A stretch of DNA of 64,000 bases from Eonycteris spelaea (GCA_003508835.1 PUFA01000027.1:5146001-5210000); one strand, 5' to 3'. Shown: positions 10,837-23,349, numbered from the stretch's first letter. Notes: generated by a model not told the origin, from the letters alone. Made by a program: numbers and translations.

Positions 10837-13738
10837 TTTTTTTTCCACTTTGCACTTTTACTTGAATGTAATATTTGGGATAATTGTCTCTAAGGGCTGT
10901 TTTTCCCAATTAATCTGAAGTCATAATAAACGAGCAACAAAACAGAATTTTGGTGTCTCATCCTTATCATCAAGATTCCCTGCCTCCCATCATCAATATT
11001 TATTGAGCATTTACAGTGTACTAGGCACAACAGAATATATAAGAAAACATTGTATTTTTTTTCACTGTTTTTTTTTTCCTTTTAGAATGTAAGCTCCTCA
11101 AGAGAAAAAAAAAACATGCCTCTTTGAAAATGGTATTTTTGTTTGGTGCTTTCTGCAAGGTACTGAGGAAACAGTCTGTAGGGTAAGCTTTGGGTATAAT
11201 TTAGCCCCATCATTATTTAAAGAAGAGAGGAAAAGAAGGATTTTAAAGGTAGACAATGAGACTGATCAGTCAGGATAGGTAGGGTTTAAAGGGAAATAAC
11301 ACAAGCTCACCAACTAAGGAGATTTGCTGCTGTGAATAGGATGAGGGAAATAGTTTGTGGGATCTAAGCAAAGGAAGCAGGGTATCCTTAGACACTGAAT
11401 GGAACTGAAAGATCATGCAGCCTTTCTTCCATGTACATGGCCACCAAGTAGGAATGGTTGGTGACAGGACCGAAGGCAAAAAAGGTAATCCTGTGCACTT
11501 GACAAACAGAATAAAGAATCAAAGTTGAAGGCAGGCTGTAAGAGTATTGGGAAATTCTTTAAAAAAACAAAAGTGATTTGGAAGCAAGCAACTTACAGTT
11601 AATGCTACCCAATGTCATGATGGGCCAAGAACATTATGGCTTTCAAAGTTAGAAAATGCCATATACTAAATTTTAAATGGAACAAATTACTTTTTTCTTA
11701 TCAATTCAGCCCCCCCAAAAGAAAAACAAAACAAAACATCTTTTGGGGGGGGGATAAGGGGGAGTATGGATGTGGTTGGGAACAGTTGTAGTTATATTTA
11801 CAGTATTTTGTAATGATAAACTTTGTATTTAGACTTGGCAAAATCCCATTAGCTGCCAAGAGGGAATAAAGAATAAATTTTCAAAAATGTACAACTTCCT
11901 TTAGAAGTTTCAGAACCAAGACCAACTTACATGAAAAGCTGGAGAGAAAGTAGCTGAAAAAGTCCATTTACAAAACATTTATTCTACTTACATGAATTCA
12001 TATATGTGTTCTTAACAATTATGCTTAGATCGCTCATAAAAATTTCATAAGACATTACACAAAGCTTGCCATCATCTCAAGTTATTTCCCTCTTCACTAT
12101 TTTTACAGCACATGCATGTTATGGAAGTATCAAAAAAATCACAAAAGCAAAAAAAAAAAAACAGGTAAAATATGGCTTTTTGGTTTTACTGCTGTGCTTG
12201 ATATACATGATGTAATGATATCAAGCAATTCATTTTACTGTATCTTTACTTCTGCCTTTGTTCTTAGGTTGCCCAAAACATTTAAATACAAATAAAATGA
12301 GTGTAGCAAAAATAATGAAAGCAAACAGCAGTAACTTTACATATAATGGAATGTGAACCATGTCTGCCCTTATCCAGAGTAAACTGGGCCACAACTAAAG
12401 GAACTCTTCTGCAGCTGCAGTCGAAGGGTGCACGCTGAGATCAAGTATTCCACAGACAAACACATGTTCAGCATGTGCTATCCATGGAATATCCATTGCT
12501 GCTTCAGCCTCGTAAGTGCTCCAAATGTTAAATTACCCACAATAACTACACCTGTGACTGGAACCAATTATCCCTTTTATTCCCCCCAGGACAAACCAAT
12601 ATGTAGGCAGTTCTCTCCACTTAGACATGGAAGCGGTTTTAGCACTAGCCCTTGTGAAGCCACAATGTACCAGAGTACTATGCCAAACATTTACAACTTA
12701 TATAAAAATTCCACATCCCCATATTGGCCACCTCAAGATGAAACAGATTACTCTCTAAATGTTAATTGGCTCCACTTCCCTGATATTAAACATAAATACC
12801 ACATTAGAAATATAGAAATTCAAATAGAAGTAACATAAACATGTCATAAATCGTAAACAAAAAACTATTTGTGGGACAGCATGGATGACAAATGGTCTAC
12901 TGTGTAAATTTTAGAATGCAGCAGACAAAAGTTGGAAGGCTGGTTGATTTTTCCTTCTATTCCTGCTTGCTTTATCTCCTTGGGTATGTAATGTCCACAA
13001 TATCGTGCAATCTCTCAGTAATTGCATTATCATGTGCTGTCTTTGTATGACTCTTCACTTAATGCATCAAGTTCAGCAATGGCTTCATCAAAAGCTGTCT
13101 TTGCAAGAGAGCAGGCTTTCTCCAGGAAGTTCAGACTCTCATCGTAGAACACAGAGTAGGTAAGGGCCAGACCCAATCTGACAGGACGTGTTCGATGCAT
13201 TTCCTTTTTGCTGATTTCAAAAGCTTCTTGGTCTGAGTGTTGTGACTGAGCCACAATCCCTTTCTTGTCATCACCAACAGCAACCCCAGCCAAGTAACAG
13301 TAGTAGTCTCCTTTCATTTCCAAACAGAAGACTTTGCTCTCTGCTTGTCAAGTGTTACGAATCAAGAACATTTCCCAAGAGAGATGGTACATCACTGTCA
13401 ATATCTCTTACCTTGGTTTCAACTTTCCCCCGTATTCTTGAGCCATCTGCTGTTTTTCGCAGCACCTTCATCTTTGGCTCAATATTTGAGACGACCCTCC
13501 AAGATGAGCTGCGTACATGCTCCTACAACATTTTTATAAGTAACTGAGAGAAGATTCCTCTCCTCATAGGGTAACCCAGCTCCCTGCTCAGTACAGACTT
13601 CGTGCAGCCTGCCATGTCATCGTGTCGTTCAGCCGTTCAGCCAGTTTAGCCTTCTGCACCAGCTCCTATTTACTCATGACTGGGTGTTTTGTGTCTGGAG
13701 TGGGTGGCGGTGGACGGACGGGGGCTCAGCAGTCTCCA
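10837..13738 (-). pseudogene. Processed pseudogene of YWHAZ (14-3-3 zeta), near full-length mRNA copy
   Basis: The minus strand carries an intronless copy of the 14-3-3 zeta mRNA. In order it has a 5'UTR piece (about 13678-13738), the start-codon equivalent at 13675-13677, a decayed coding region to about 12944, then the long YWHAZ 3'UTR to 10845. It ends in a short A tail (eight T on the plus strand, 10837-10844). The best-preserved part, 13030-13323, still reads KMKGDYY-like, [24 protein letters not shown] and [20 protein letters not shown]. The GDDKKGIV segment points to zeta rather than beta. Damage includes a stop at codon 4, several frameshifts, a lost stop codon (TAA to CAA at 12944-12946) and a polyA signal changed from AATAAA to AGTAAA. 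The coding remnant is 734 bp against 738 for the parent. It lies in the large ICA1 intron in the same orientation as ICA1. No convincing target-site duplication was seen by eye. The 3'UTR match rests on recalled parent sequence. Confidence 0.95.
11068..11114. repeat. Inverted segment between T10 and A10 inside the YWHAZ retrocopy 3'UTR
   Basis: On the plus strand a T10 run (11068-11077) is followed by 'agaatgtaagctcctcaag' and then an A10 run (11105-11114). In the YWHAZ 3'UTR this word lies on the mRNA strand, yet the rest of the retrocopy is on the minus strand, so this segment is flipped relative to both flanks. The T10/A10 pair forms an inverted repeat that can fold into a hairpin. Confidence 0.7.
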
Positions 13739-14755
13739 TCAAATTTTTAAGTTTTAAAAATGCTCTTTGAAAAGAGGACAGTATTTGCTTATGTTATTTC
13801 TGGCATCTCTGATTTCTCAAAGTTTGCTGGCAGTATTTCTGTGCTTGGATATGTGAGTTCTTTCTGGGACATAATTCGTCTAAGTTCCGTGACTAAGTGT
13901 ATTTAAATACAACTAACATGCATTAGCCCCTTTCATAGATTGAGGTTCGAGTGTGCCTTTAGAGTTTCTTTTTTTATCCTTTCAAGTTTTAATACCTTAG
14001 TAGAGATGAAAGTACAATAAGACATTAGTAGTTCTGTTCCTTTGCTTTATAATACCTTAAGATTAAATCATCCCAAAATATATTTTCTAGCTCTATCCAC
14101 AGTAAAGGCCTAAAATAATGGCTAATTCAGAAGCAATGAGCACCCAGCAACCAGATCATGCCCTCTAACTACCATGTCTCTCTCAAAGGAACCAGGGTTT
14201 CTTGTCAAAAATGGCAGATTCCAGGGCTAGGGCAGGAAATATATAAGATGATTCTGAAATATTTTGTTGTACAAGAAAGCAAAAAGACCACTACCAGGGT
14301 CATGTCCAAAGGACTCAGGAGTCAACCTGAAGCTGTTCTCACTATCAAAGATGAGACATTTGAGCATCAATAAAGTAATATTAGTAACAATAAAAGCCAA
14401 TCTAATATATTCAAATCTATGAATATAGATACTTAAAAACAAGCAATGAACAAATTTACTGAAAACCAAAAAAATCTCCCTAGGTACCTGCAGAGAATGC
14501 CAGTGAACCAACTCACTATTCTGACAAAGAATCAAACATTTATCCTGTCCTTGCTATCAAACTGTACTGTATTTCAGGATAACCTGGTAGTTGATGAGAG
14601 AAAGTAACTCATGATTGAACCATTAAAATTTATTAATGAAGAAGGAATACATAATACATTAGACCATCTGTTCCCATCTGACTGCATACTCACAACAGTT
14701 TTGTTGTTAGAATGTTTCATAAAACTTAAGTCATTCCAAGTTTTAGCTACCCTGG
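13739..14755. other. Intronic stretch, possible unnamed old repeat
   Basis: Right flank of the YWHAZ retrocopy. The part at 14110-14620 has the look of an ancient interspersed repeat, but I cannot assign a family. The open frames here are without support. Confidence 0.4.
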
Positions 14756-14759
14756 CATC

Positions 14760-15140
14760 TTTCTTCCCAAGGAAGATTATTGAGCACCTACAGTTCTAGG
14801 TACTGAGGAGAGCAGAGAATAAAGCCAAGTCTCTGCTTTCATGATGGTTATATTCTCTAGTGGGTGAAACTGGGTAATAAACAACAGAAGTTAATATGTG
14901 GTTTGTTAGATGTTGAAAATAAAGCAGCGTAGGAAAGATATAGGTGTAGGGTTGGGGAGCGGTGGTAGAAGATTCTGTTTTAAATGGAATAGCCTGGTAA
15001 AAGCTTCCTGAGATGGTGATCTTGGAAAGAAACCTGGAGCAAGTGAGGAAACAAACCATGCAGATGAGGGGCAAGAGCACTCCGAGCAGAAAGAATTACG
15101 TGCAAAGGCTCTGAGGCTGCATTCGTTCTTGGCTTGTTCC
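14760..15140 (-). repeat. L2 fragment, minus strand
   Basis: 'gattattgagcacctacag', 'ttctaggtactgaggagag', 'agagcactccgagcagaaag' and 'gtgcaaaggctctgaggc' run in the order of the LINE-2 3' end complement. Confidence 0.85.
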
Positions 15141-15574
15141 AGGAACAGTGGTCATTCTTTTTAGTTCTATGCTTCTTTTCCCATCTGTTTTACATGCCTT
15201 ATTAAAATGTAAATTTATGAACAAGTAGATAAAATGGCACTCTTAATCTAACCGAATGATTTAAAAAGTTCTATATTATGCAAATAACATGCGACAATAT
15301 GAATAGTTTTAATAATATGTTTCTATAGAAAATTCATTTATATGTCCATTTTTTTCTTCGAGTTTTTTTTTTTAAGTGAATCTCATCCATTGGAATTGAA
15401 TGATATTTAAGTGTGCATGAAAAGTTTTCACATCCATACCCACCCCCCTTGTACACTGGTTTGAGATTTTCCCCTAAAATGGCAAGAAAATGAGAAACAA
15501 CTTACACTCTATAGTGCAGGAGACAAACACTACCACTCTTAGCAGCATCATTCTAGCATGACAGTTACATCTAA

Positions 15575-16311
15575 ATACTAGGAGGGACCCGCATACCTGT
15601 AAGAATGGCTGTTATCAACAAGACAAGTAACAAATGTCGAAGAGGTTGAGGGGAAAAAAGAACCCTCATACACCGCTGATGGGAATGCAAATTGGTACAG
15701 CCGCCATGGAAAACAACATGGCGGTTCCTAAAAGGAAGATTAAGAACAGAATTACCTTGTGACCCAGCAATCCCTCTTCTGAATATCTCCCCTCAAATTT
15801 GAAAACATTTATCTGTAAAGATATATGCACCCCGATGTTCACTGCAGCATCAGTCACGGTGGCCAAGGCATGTAAACAACGGAAGTGTCCTTCGATAAGG
15901 ATGTGGTGCATATACAGTGGAATATTATTCAGCCATAAGAAAAGATGAAATAGTGCCATTTAAGACAATATGTATGGACCTAGACATAATCATGCGAAGC
16001 AAAATAAGTCAGACAGAAAAAGTAGAGAACCATATGATTCCACTCATATGTAGATATAAAACTGAAAGCAACAAATGGAGAAGACAAACAAAACTCATAG
16101 ATCCAGACAATACTTTCGTGGTTAGAAGAGAAAAAGGGGGAGGGGGAGGTAGATCAAAGGGGGCAAATATATGGGGACAGAAGGAAATTTAACTTTGAGT
16201 GGTGAATGCACATGCAATATACAGATGATGTATTATTGAATTGTACAATTGAAACCTGTATGATTTTATTAGCCAATGTCACCCCCAATAAATTTAATTT
16301 TAAAAAAAAAT
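15575..16311 (+). mobile_element. LINE-1 3' end (ORF2 C-terminus, 3'UTR and A tail)
   Basis: A 5'-truncated L1 on the plus strand. It has the ORF2 end, where 15917 onward still reads MEYYSAIRKDEIVPFK and is open for about 90 codons, then the 3'UTR and a nine-A tail near 16303-16311. The last part, 'gccaatgtcacccccaataa', resembles, from memory, L1 tails of bats. It appears younger than the other L1 copies here. It is antisense to ICA1. Confidence 0.88.
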
Positions 16312-17540
16312 AGTGGAACAGTGATACTGAAGAATAAGAGTGAGAGCGATTTTAGGACAAAGGCCATGAGAGCGAATGCATGTCCACTGATAGACGGAAG
16401 TAGATGTGGCATTGGAGAAAGCACTTCCACAATCTGGAAGACAGAATGGAGAGGGAATCAAGTCTTGGGTCCTTGAACCAATGAAACAGGTGGAGCAGGG
16501 GTGAGAGGCTAAAAGAATGGGGAAGGGTGTGGTGGGCAAACTGGGGAGGGGAAAGGAATATATTGGCCAGGCTGACTTTCAATCTAACTGAAGGAGAGGG
16601 AGGGATAGGTTGATTTGATGTAGAGGGAATTTGAAGTCAAAAAGAAATAAAGCAAAGAGAGAGAAAAAATAGGGAAGAAATCTGGACCTATTTAGTACTG
16701 TAGCTATAATGATTAATAATTAGTATTTGCCCAAAACAAGGAAGATGTGGTTGTCATTATATTTCATTTCCTCCTAAAATGCATTTTGAACTTTTAACAG
16801 TTCAGCAAAATAAATAAGCAGTGATAATTTTAAGGGGTTTCGGCTATATTACTGAATTTGTAGATAAAATTGAATCTTTCAGCTAGTATCCCCCTTATTC
16901 ATTAAAACTTTTATCAAGACTAGGGTGTTGGATCTACCTGTGTATTCAGGATAAGGCACGGCATGTCCCTGACATAATCTCAACTCATTTATAGGAACCT
17001 GGCAGGCAACCTTCATTCAGATGCTAATGAAAAGAAGTCCAAATTTCTTCCCTGCTCTGCCCTTCGAAAGTTCAGGTTTATAACGTATTCTGATCACAAG
17101 GGCAAAAGTCACCTCGAAGAGTGGAATACACCAACTTGTGTAATGTATAAATATTGCACTGGATAGATACCTTAATCAAATAATTCTCTCAATGGTGATT
17201 CAGGAGAAGAATGATTTAGTACACTCTCTCTTGTTTCTAGGAAGAGGTTTTTAACTCTTTTTTGTTTAGTTCACCTAATCATGTGTTCCAAGTTGGGCCA
17301 GGAGAAGAAAGAGGAATGAACATTTAAGGAGGGCACTGTTTAACAGCTGCTACAATTTTAGAGAAGAAAAAACTTAGGTACAAAATGATTTGCCTAAAAC
17401 CAAACAGCCAATAAGTAGAAAGGCTAGGAGGCTTGGATATTATCTCCTCTTGTAACACAAACTCCGCACCCAAACCCTGCCTATTCGCCTGCCCGCCTTC
17501 CTCTAGCCCGTCCACCCCTCACCCACATCACTTCCCAGGC
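16312..17540. other. Intronic stretch, nothing recognised
   Basis: The first part (to about 16680) is purine-rich. No repeat family, exon or RNA gene was identified. Confidence 0.5.
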
Positions 17541-17544
17541 ACAT

Positions 17545-17690
17545 AAGCTCTGGGCATACTGAGCTGCCATTCTCCAGCGACATCATGTCAAACCCACCTC
17601 CATGCTTTTGGACATTTCCTCTGCCTGGAAAGCTCTCCTCTTGTTGTACACCTGGTGACTCTTACACACCTTTTAGGTTTCCACTTAAAG
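17545..17690 (+). repeat. L2 fragment, plus strand
   Basis: 'catttcctctgcctggaaag' followed by 'gactcttacacaccttttag' and 'tttccacttaaaggttttc' follows the LINE-2 3' region. Confidence 0.7.
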
Positions 17691-18109
17691 GTTTTCTCTT
17701 CTAAGTACATTTTTTTTTTGTAATGCTCCTCAGCTGAGTGAGCAACTTCATCCCTCTGCAGTCAATGCACTCTGCAAACACCCTTCGGACACAAAACTAT
17801 GGTAAGTGCTACCTGCCCCCATGTATGCCCAGGTACACTCTGGATTGTAAGGTCTTGAGTGAGGAAGCTAACTATTCAATTTTATAAGGCTAAGGCTATA
17901 TGCCTCCAGGTAACAGGTATGCAAACACATTCAGTGAATAAAGAGAATACCAGATGGGTGAACAATCAGGTCTTGCTTTCCCACCAGGTTATACTGCTCT
18001 TCAAGAGTACACAGCACACTCTGTTAGCTGAGTTACTATCCGACTTTCCTAGACACTGTCCCTCTTCCTCACCACTATGCCACCATTTACCGATCAGGTG
18101 TTATACAGA

Positions 18110-18260
18110 CGTGCACATGCTCTCAGTCGCTACTCACAACACCCCTGCACCATACTTTTGTTTCTACTTCACAGAAGAGGAAACTGGGTTTCAGAACCAT
18201 TAGGTACCTTGCCAAAACTAATTTGACTGGCAAGGGAGGGGCAGGATGTGAAAGTCCACA
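18110..18260 (-). repeat. MIR fragment, minus strand
   Basis: 'cttcacagaagaggaaactg' then 'taccttgccaaaactaattt' and 'ggaggggcaggatgtgaa' follow the MIR complement. Confidence 0.65.
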
Positions 18261-19310
18261 CTTATTTTCACTGAATCAATTTGCTTTCCCAATTGTAGCA
18301 AATCTCAAACTAGCAAGATTAACTGCATATGTCCCAAAATGGGGATTGTAGTAGCACCTTGTCTACTACTCGTTTTCCTAGTCACCTAGTCAACTCACAT
18401 TACATAAAAAATACACTAATATGTTAAATTTGTGATTCTGGCTGCTTGTTCTAAAATACAAACCAGTACTCACTATGCAATAATACATCCATTCAAGTAG
18501 AATCAAAGAAGAAAAGGTCTTCTATCCTCGAGCTCTTGGCCAAGTTGAAATAACTAGTTAAAATTATTCACAACCATGTAGTTCATAACATGCAGATATA
18601 CTTAAGATTCCTTTAGCTAGCTATCACACTGCCCCGACACTCTTAATGTTTGCTCAGCTGATAAATTATTTTTTCTGTTTTCTGTTTTTAACATAAAGCA
18701 ATTCTGTCATCAGAAAATTTAACTGACTGGGTTCACTTCCTCTTTTAGGTCATTAGTGGAAATATTAACTCGGGTCACAAGACTGAGCTCAGGGCGCAAG
18801 CTTTATCAATTTCTCTCTAATCTGAGAAACACACATTTCAGAAGACAGTAAAAGGCTATGATACTGCCATTTTATGACATGGGTATTTCTTGTATTTTAT
18901 CACATTTTAAAAATTCTATCATTATTCCTTTTTTTAAATTATTATTCTGTTTTTAATCATTTATTCATGTCTATACGCCATGTGAAAGGCTGGAGAATTT
19001 GCTTGTGTCTCTTGGCTGCCCAAGCTAAACCTGCTTGTACTTTATATTAGAGCATATTTTTATTATGCACATTAATGGTCATTCCGTTAGTGATCACACA
19101 TACAAATCAATTCAATAAATTAACAGGTGAATGGGTTTGCTGAGAATTATCTTGTTTGGTGCTTGTGGTTATTCACTCTCTAGTGGGTTCTGAGTAGAGT
19201 GAATGGGGAGAAAGATCAGGCCTTTTCCTTTATGGATCCATGTTGCTACCCTTGAGGAGTACCCTCTAACACTGATGCATGAACACCACCTTCACTGGTT
19301 CCTCAGAACA
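18261..19310. other. Intronic stretch, nothing recognised
   Basis: AT-rich intron sequence without a recognisable repeat, exon or RNA gene. Confidence 0.5.
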
Positions 19311-19319
19311 CTGAGCATA

Positions 19320-19800
19320 AATCCAGACTCGACTCTGCACGCACACCCTTCATGGTCTGGCCCTGGCCCACTTCTCTACTTTTGTCTTTGTCCTCCTCCT
19401 CTCTCTCCTTTTTTTCGCCAGCAAATCTTCCACTCATTCTTTCCGCCCAGTGTAATCTCCCCACTTATTAGGAGTTTCGTCCTCTCCTTTTCACATTGTT
19501 CTTTCTCATTGATGTCATAATTTTTCTTCTTCATTGGCTTTTCCAAATTCAGCTTGTGCCACTTCTTCTAAGAGCACACTCCAATCCTAAAGCCTGACTT
19601 CATCTGCGCCTCATTGGGGCCTCTACAGTACCTTATTATACACCTCTATTATTTCATATGACACTTATCGCACTGCATGATCACTGTCATTTTAACTGAT
19701 TATCTTGTTCTATATTCTCCAGGGAGCTTGTGACAGGAACTATATCTTGCTTTTGTTACCTCAGTACTGATAAAAAGTGCTAGTCAAATAAATAATTTTT
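19320..19800 (+). repeat. L2 fragment, plus strand
   Basis: 'cttcatggtctggccctggc', 'acacttatcgcactgcatga', 'ctccagggagcttgtgacag' and 'cagtactgataaaaagtgct' follow LINE-2 3' order over about 480 bp. Confidence 0.8.
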
Positions 19801-20169
19801 AACCTGTTACACAGTAATATACACTATCACATGCTTCAGGTCTGTAGCCTCTACTTTTATAGTCTGATGACTGACATTCTGTCACTTGGTGTGGTTTTTT
19901 ATTTTTTTGTTTTGTGTGTGTGTGTTTTTAGAAGACACTGCCACAGAAATTGTATGCCAAGAAGGAAGCTGGTCCAGCTCCTTCGATTTCTTATCAGTCT
20001 GAAGCATTGAGATATTTTCTGTGTTGAATTCCATATTTTTCTGTAGTATCTCTTTGTTCCTCCTGCTGTAAAGCACCTCGTTCCAATTTGTTATAGTTCA
20101 ATTATTTTGGAATTTGTGTTTTTCGTTCATATCCCATTCATTAAAGTTTTGTCAGTGTTAATTCCTTTT

Positions 20170-20640
20170 GTCATTGTAGGCCTGAGAATGTTTTAGATTT
20201 TCAGTATGATAAGAATGCTCTTGTGGTTGAGGCTGCTGGCTATCCATCAAATCCCATTGGCCTTTCTATATTTTCCCAGGTATATCCATGAACAAAGTTC
20301 TCTCCAGTGGAATGTGAGCACGTGTAATATATACCATGTCTGGGCTTGGCCCATAAAGACTTTCTACACACGCTCCTGCATGCTCTGTTTCCTTTTGGGA
20401 CGACTGGGGCATCCACATCTGGGAACACTAGGAGGCTGATTTAAGGATTAAAAAAGGTGTTGTCACCCTAGATTTCTAAATGACTTCTTTTAGAGCCATT
20501 GGAACAACTTGGATACCACCCAGGACTCTTTGTTGAGCAAAAACAAACAAAACTATTGGTTTAGGCCATGGAATTATGGAATTTTGAGTGTCTTTTTGTA
20601 CCATAGCCTAGCCTAGACTATTCTACCTAATACAGGATGG
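20170..20640 (+). mobile_element. MaLR-type (MLT1-like) solitary LTR, old
   Basis: 'ctctccagtggaatgtgagc' then 'cttggcccataaagactttc' and the end 'catagcctagcctagacta' followed by 'ttctacctaatacagg' fit an MLT1-class LTR end. No internal region is present. Confidence 0.6.
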
Positions 20641-21274
20641 CTGTAAGAAGAGGCTAGCTTAATGACAAGATACTAGGTACAATGTTGGAAGTAGGTTAAA
20701 GTCTAATGATGCCATAGGTGATTGTCAGCTATCCAGAAATTTCTTTCCATTACTACTTTGATCAGCAACAAGAATGTCACATTAATAATCAGGTGATTAC
20801 TAAAGTGTTCAAAACTTCATTTTAATGCTACTTAATTTTTAAAGAAATGTTGTACAGAAATTATGGGGGGAATGGGGTTTGTGGTGGAATAAATCTGAAA
20901 ACAATAAAACTGCTGGAAAATTCTTTGATGTTTTATCGTTATAGCTGAGAAATCCTAGATGACTTTTTGGTGAATTTCTAATGCTCTCAGCCCAAGTTCC
21001 CCAAACTAGCTTCTAAGTGAAAATTATATTTTCCTTGAAAAGGGAGAAAGTCACTTTTTATATTTTTCCATAGAAGAGATCTCTTGATATTTAGGGCTGG
21101 AAGATATATGCTTGAAATGGTGAAGAAATTAGAAAGTTGGGATATGTAAACAAAAGATGCCTGTCATAGTGGTGCTTTCCTTTCTAAAGCGCTTCAAAAT
21201 AAGAGTGTCACTAAAAGTCATTTTAGTCTGTGCTCTATGCCTGTATCCTTCCCTTTCTCTCTTCAAACTACTTT

Positions 21275-23010
21275 TTTTTTTTCACTATTTAATTGAGGTA
21301 TAGCTTATATTAAAGTAAATTAAAGTTAGCTCCATAAATGTTAAAATATGTACATAACTACATAACCACCCAGATAAACATATAGAACATTTTTAGTACT
21401 CCAATAGACTCCTTTGTGTTCCACTCGAGTCAATATGTCCTCAAAAGCAGAACCAATATTCTGAGTATTCTGACATCTACTACCATGGATTACACTTGCC
21501 TGATTTTGACCTTCATATAAATGAAATCATATACTACAGACTCTGAGATGTCTGGTTTCTTTCTATATCATGCGCATGAGATTCAACCATATTTTGCTAT
21601 GTAGTAACAGTTACTTTCTTTGCTGTAAAGTATCCTGTTGAATAAACAATACAATTAATTTATCCCTACTTCTGTATATATGGATATTTGGTTTGTTTTC
21701 ACTTTGGGGCTATTAGGAATCACACTGCTATGAACATTCTTGTACATGTGGCTTATATAAGCAATCATTTCCCTCAGGTATAGGTCCAGAAGTATATTAT
21801 TTTTAGTAGGTAATGCCAAAGAGTTTTCCAAAGAAGTTCCATCAGTTTACGCTCCCACCAGCAATGTACGATAACTCCAGTTGCTCATATCTTCACTAAC
21901 ATTTGTGATTGTCAGTCTGTTTAATTTTAACCATTTGGTGGGTGTTAATTTCCAATTTCCTGGTGATTAAAAAGGTTAAGTGCCTTTGAATATTTGTACT
22001 GGTAATTTTGATAGCTTCTTTTGTCAGTGACTATTCAGATGTTTTGCCCATTTTAATTAGGCGGCCAATATTTTTCTTTTTGATCTGTGGAACTTCTTTA
22101 GGTGTTCTGGATAAAAGTTTCTTGTTAGATATGTGTATTGCAAATATCTTTTTATCTTTTTCCACTCTACAGTTTAACTTTTTCTCAATCATGTCTTTTA
22201 ATGAACAGACTTTCTTAATTTTGATAAGGTATATTTTATTATCTTATATTATGGTTAGTGCTTTTCATGGCTTATTTAAGAACTCTTTGCCTGTCCCAAG
22301 ATCATTCATATATTTGCCTATTTTGTTCTGAAAGATTTATTGTTTACCTTTGGACTTTAAGTCTATGGTCTATCTCTCATTAATTTTTATGTATGATATG
22401 AAGTAGGGGTCAGGTTGTTTTCCATAGGAATATGCAACTGACCTAGCATCATTGATTAAGAAAATCATTATTTCCTCCAATAAATTGCAGTAATGCTTAG
22501 GGTATAAACCAGGTGAACTTACATACGTGTGTGTGTGTGTGTGCGCGTGCATGTGTGTGTGTGCATGTGTGTGTGTGTGTGTGTTTTCATGAACTATTTA
22601 GTCTGTCCCATTGGTTGATTATTTATTGGTCAACAATGCACTGTCTTAATTGCTGCAGCTTTATAATAAATCTTAATATCTAGAAATGTATGTACTTCTG
22701 CTTTATTCGTCTTTTTAAAGACCACTTTGGCTATTCTAAGTCCTTTGTATTTCTACATAAATTTATTGTTATCCTGTGAATTTCCTGTTAAGATTGGGAT
22801 TTGTGTTGCATTTTATCGATAGAACAATCTGGAGAGTACTGACATCTCAACAAAATGGAATTGTCTGATCTACAAATATGGTATTTCCTTCCCTTTACTT
22901 AAGTCTGCTTTAATTTTTCTAAACAATGCTTTTGTAGTTTTAGAATTTGTAGTATAGGAGTCTTGCATTTCTTTGGTTAGACATATTCTTGGGTACTGGT
23001 CATTTTGTTT
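21275..23010 (-). mobile_element. LINE-1 3' portion (old L1M type), minus strand
   Basis: The plus strand begins with a T10 tract (A-tail complement) and 'tatttaattgaggtatagct', then the complement of the 3'UTR. The ORF2 region follows, with 'ttggggctattaggaatcac' near 21705 and 'gcagctttataataaatctt' near 22655. A GT microsatellite lies inside. Same orientation as ICA1. Confidence 0.85.
22527..22584. repeat. (GT)n microsatellite, interrupted
   Basis: An imperfect GT run with GC and CAT interruptions, inside the L1 copy. Confidence 0.95.
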
Positions 23011-23349
23011 TAAACATGGCTAAGAAAATAAGCCAATGTTTAATTAAGAATGTAAGGAATTACTAGTATTCCCATCACCTTGCTTCAGAGGTAAAAATAA
23101 CACAACCCAAGTGAAAAATAAATATATAATACAAATATAGTGAAAGCTGTGTAGAATATTATCTCAATGTTAAAATGTTAAAGTCTTCTTGCTTTCTGAG
23201 AGTTGAACATACCTGAGCATATATTATTACTGTAGCAATGTTCTTTAAACCTACTTCCCTATTATCTAATTAAAGTTACCATTAGCTAGTTACACAGCTG
23301 ATGGTAGAAACATTCAATGCTGCAGTCAAATTCCTTTCATTTCTTTGCC

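Noticed and set aside
12428..12838. 136-codon open frame on the plus strand
   Set aside because: It is the antisense of the YWHAZ retrocopy 3'UTR, so its openness has a non-coding origin.
13030..13323. 97-codon frame reading as 14-3-3
   Set aside because: It is the open remnant of the processed pseudogene. The copy has an early stop and frameshifts on both sides, so it is not a functional gene.
10811..13760. Target-site duplication around the YWHAZ retrocopy
   Set aside because: Flanks at about 10811-10836 and 13739-13760 share only short AT-rich words. No convincing duplication could be defined by eye.
15917..16192. 91-codon frame starting MEYYSAIRKD
   Set aside because: It is the C-terminal remnant of LINE-1 ORF2 in a 5'-truncated copy, not a host gene.
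22008..22331. 107-codon hydrophobic frame on the plus strand
   Set aside because: Antisense of the L1 copy at 21275-23010. The hydrophobic look comes from T-rich sequence, not membrane segments.
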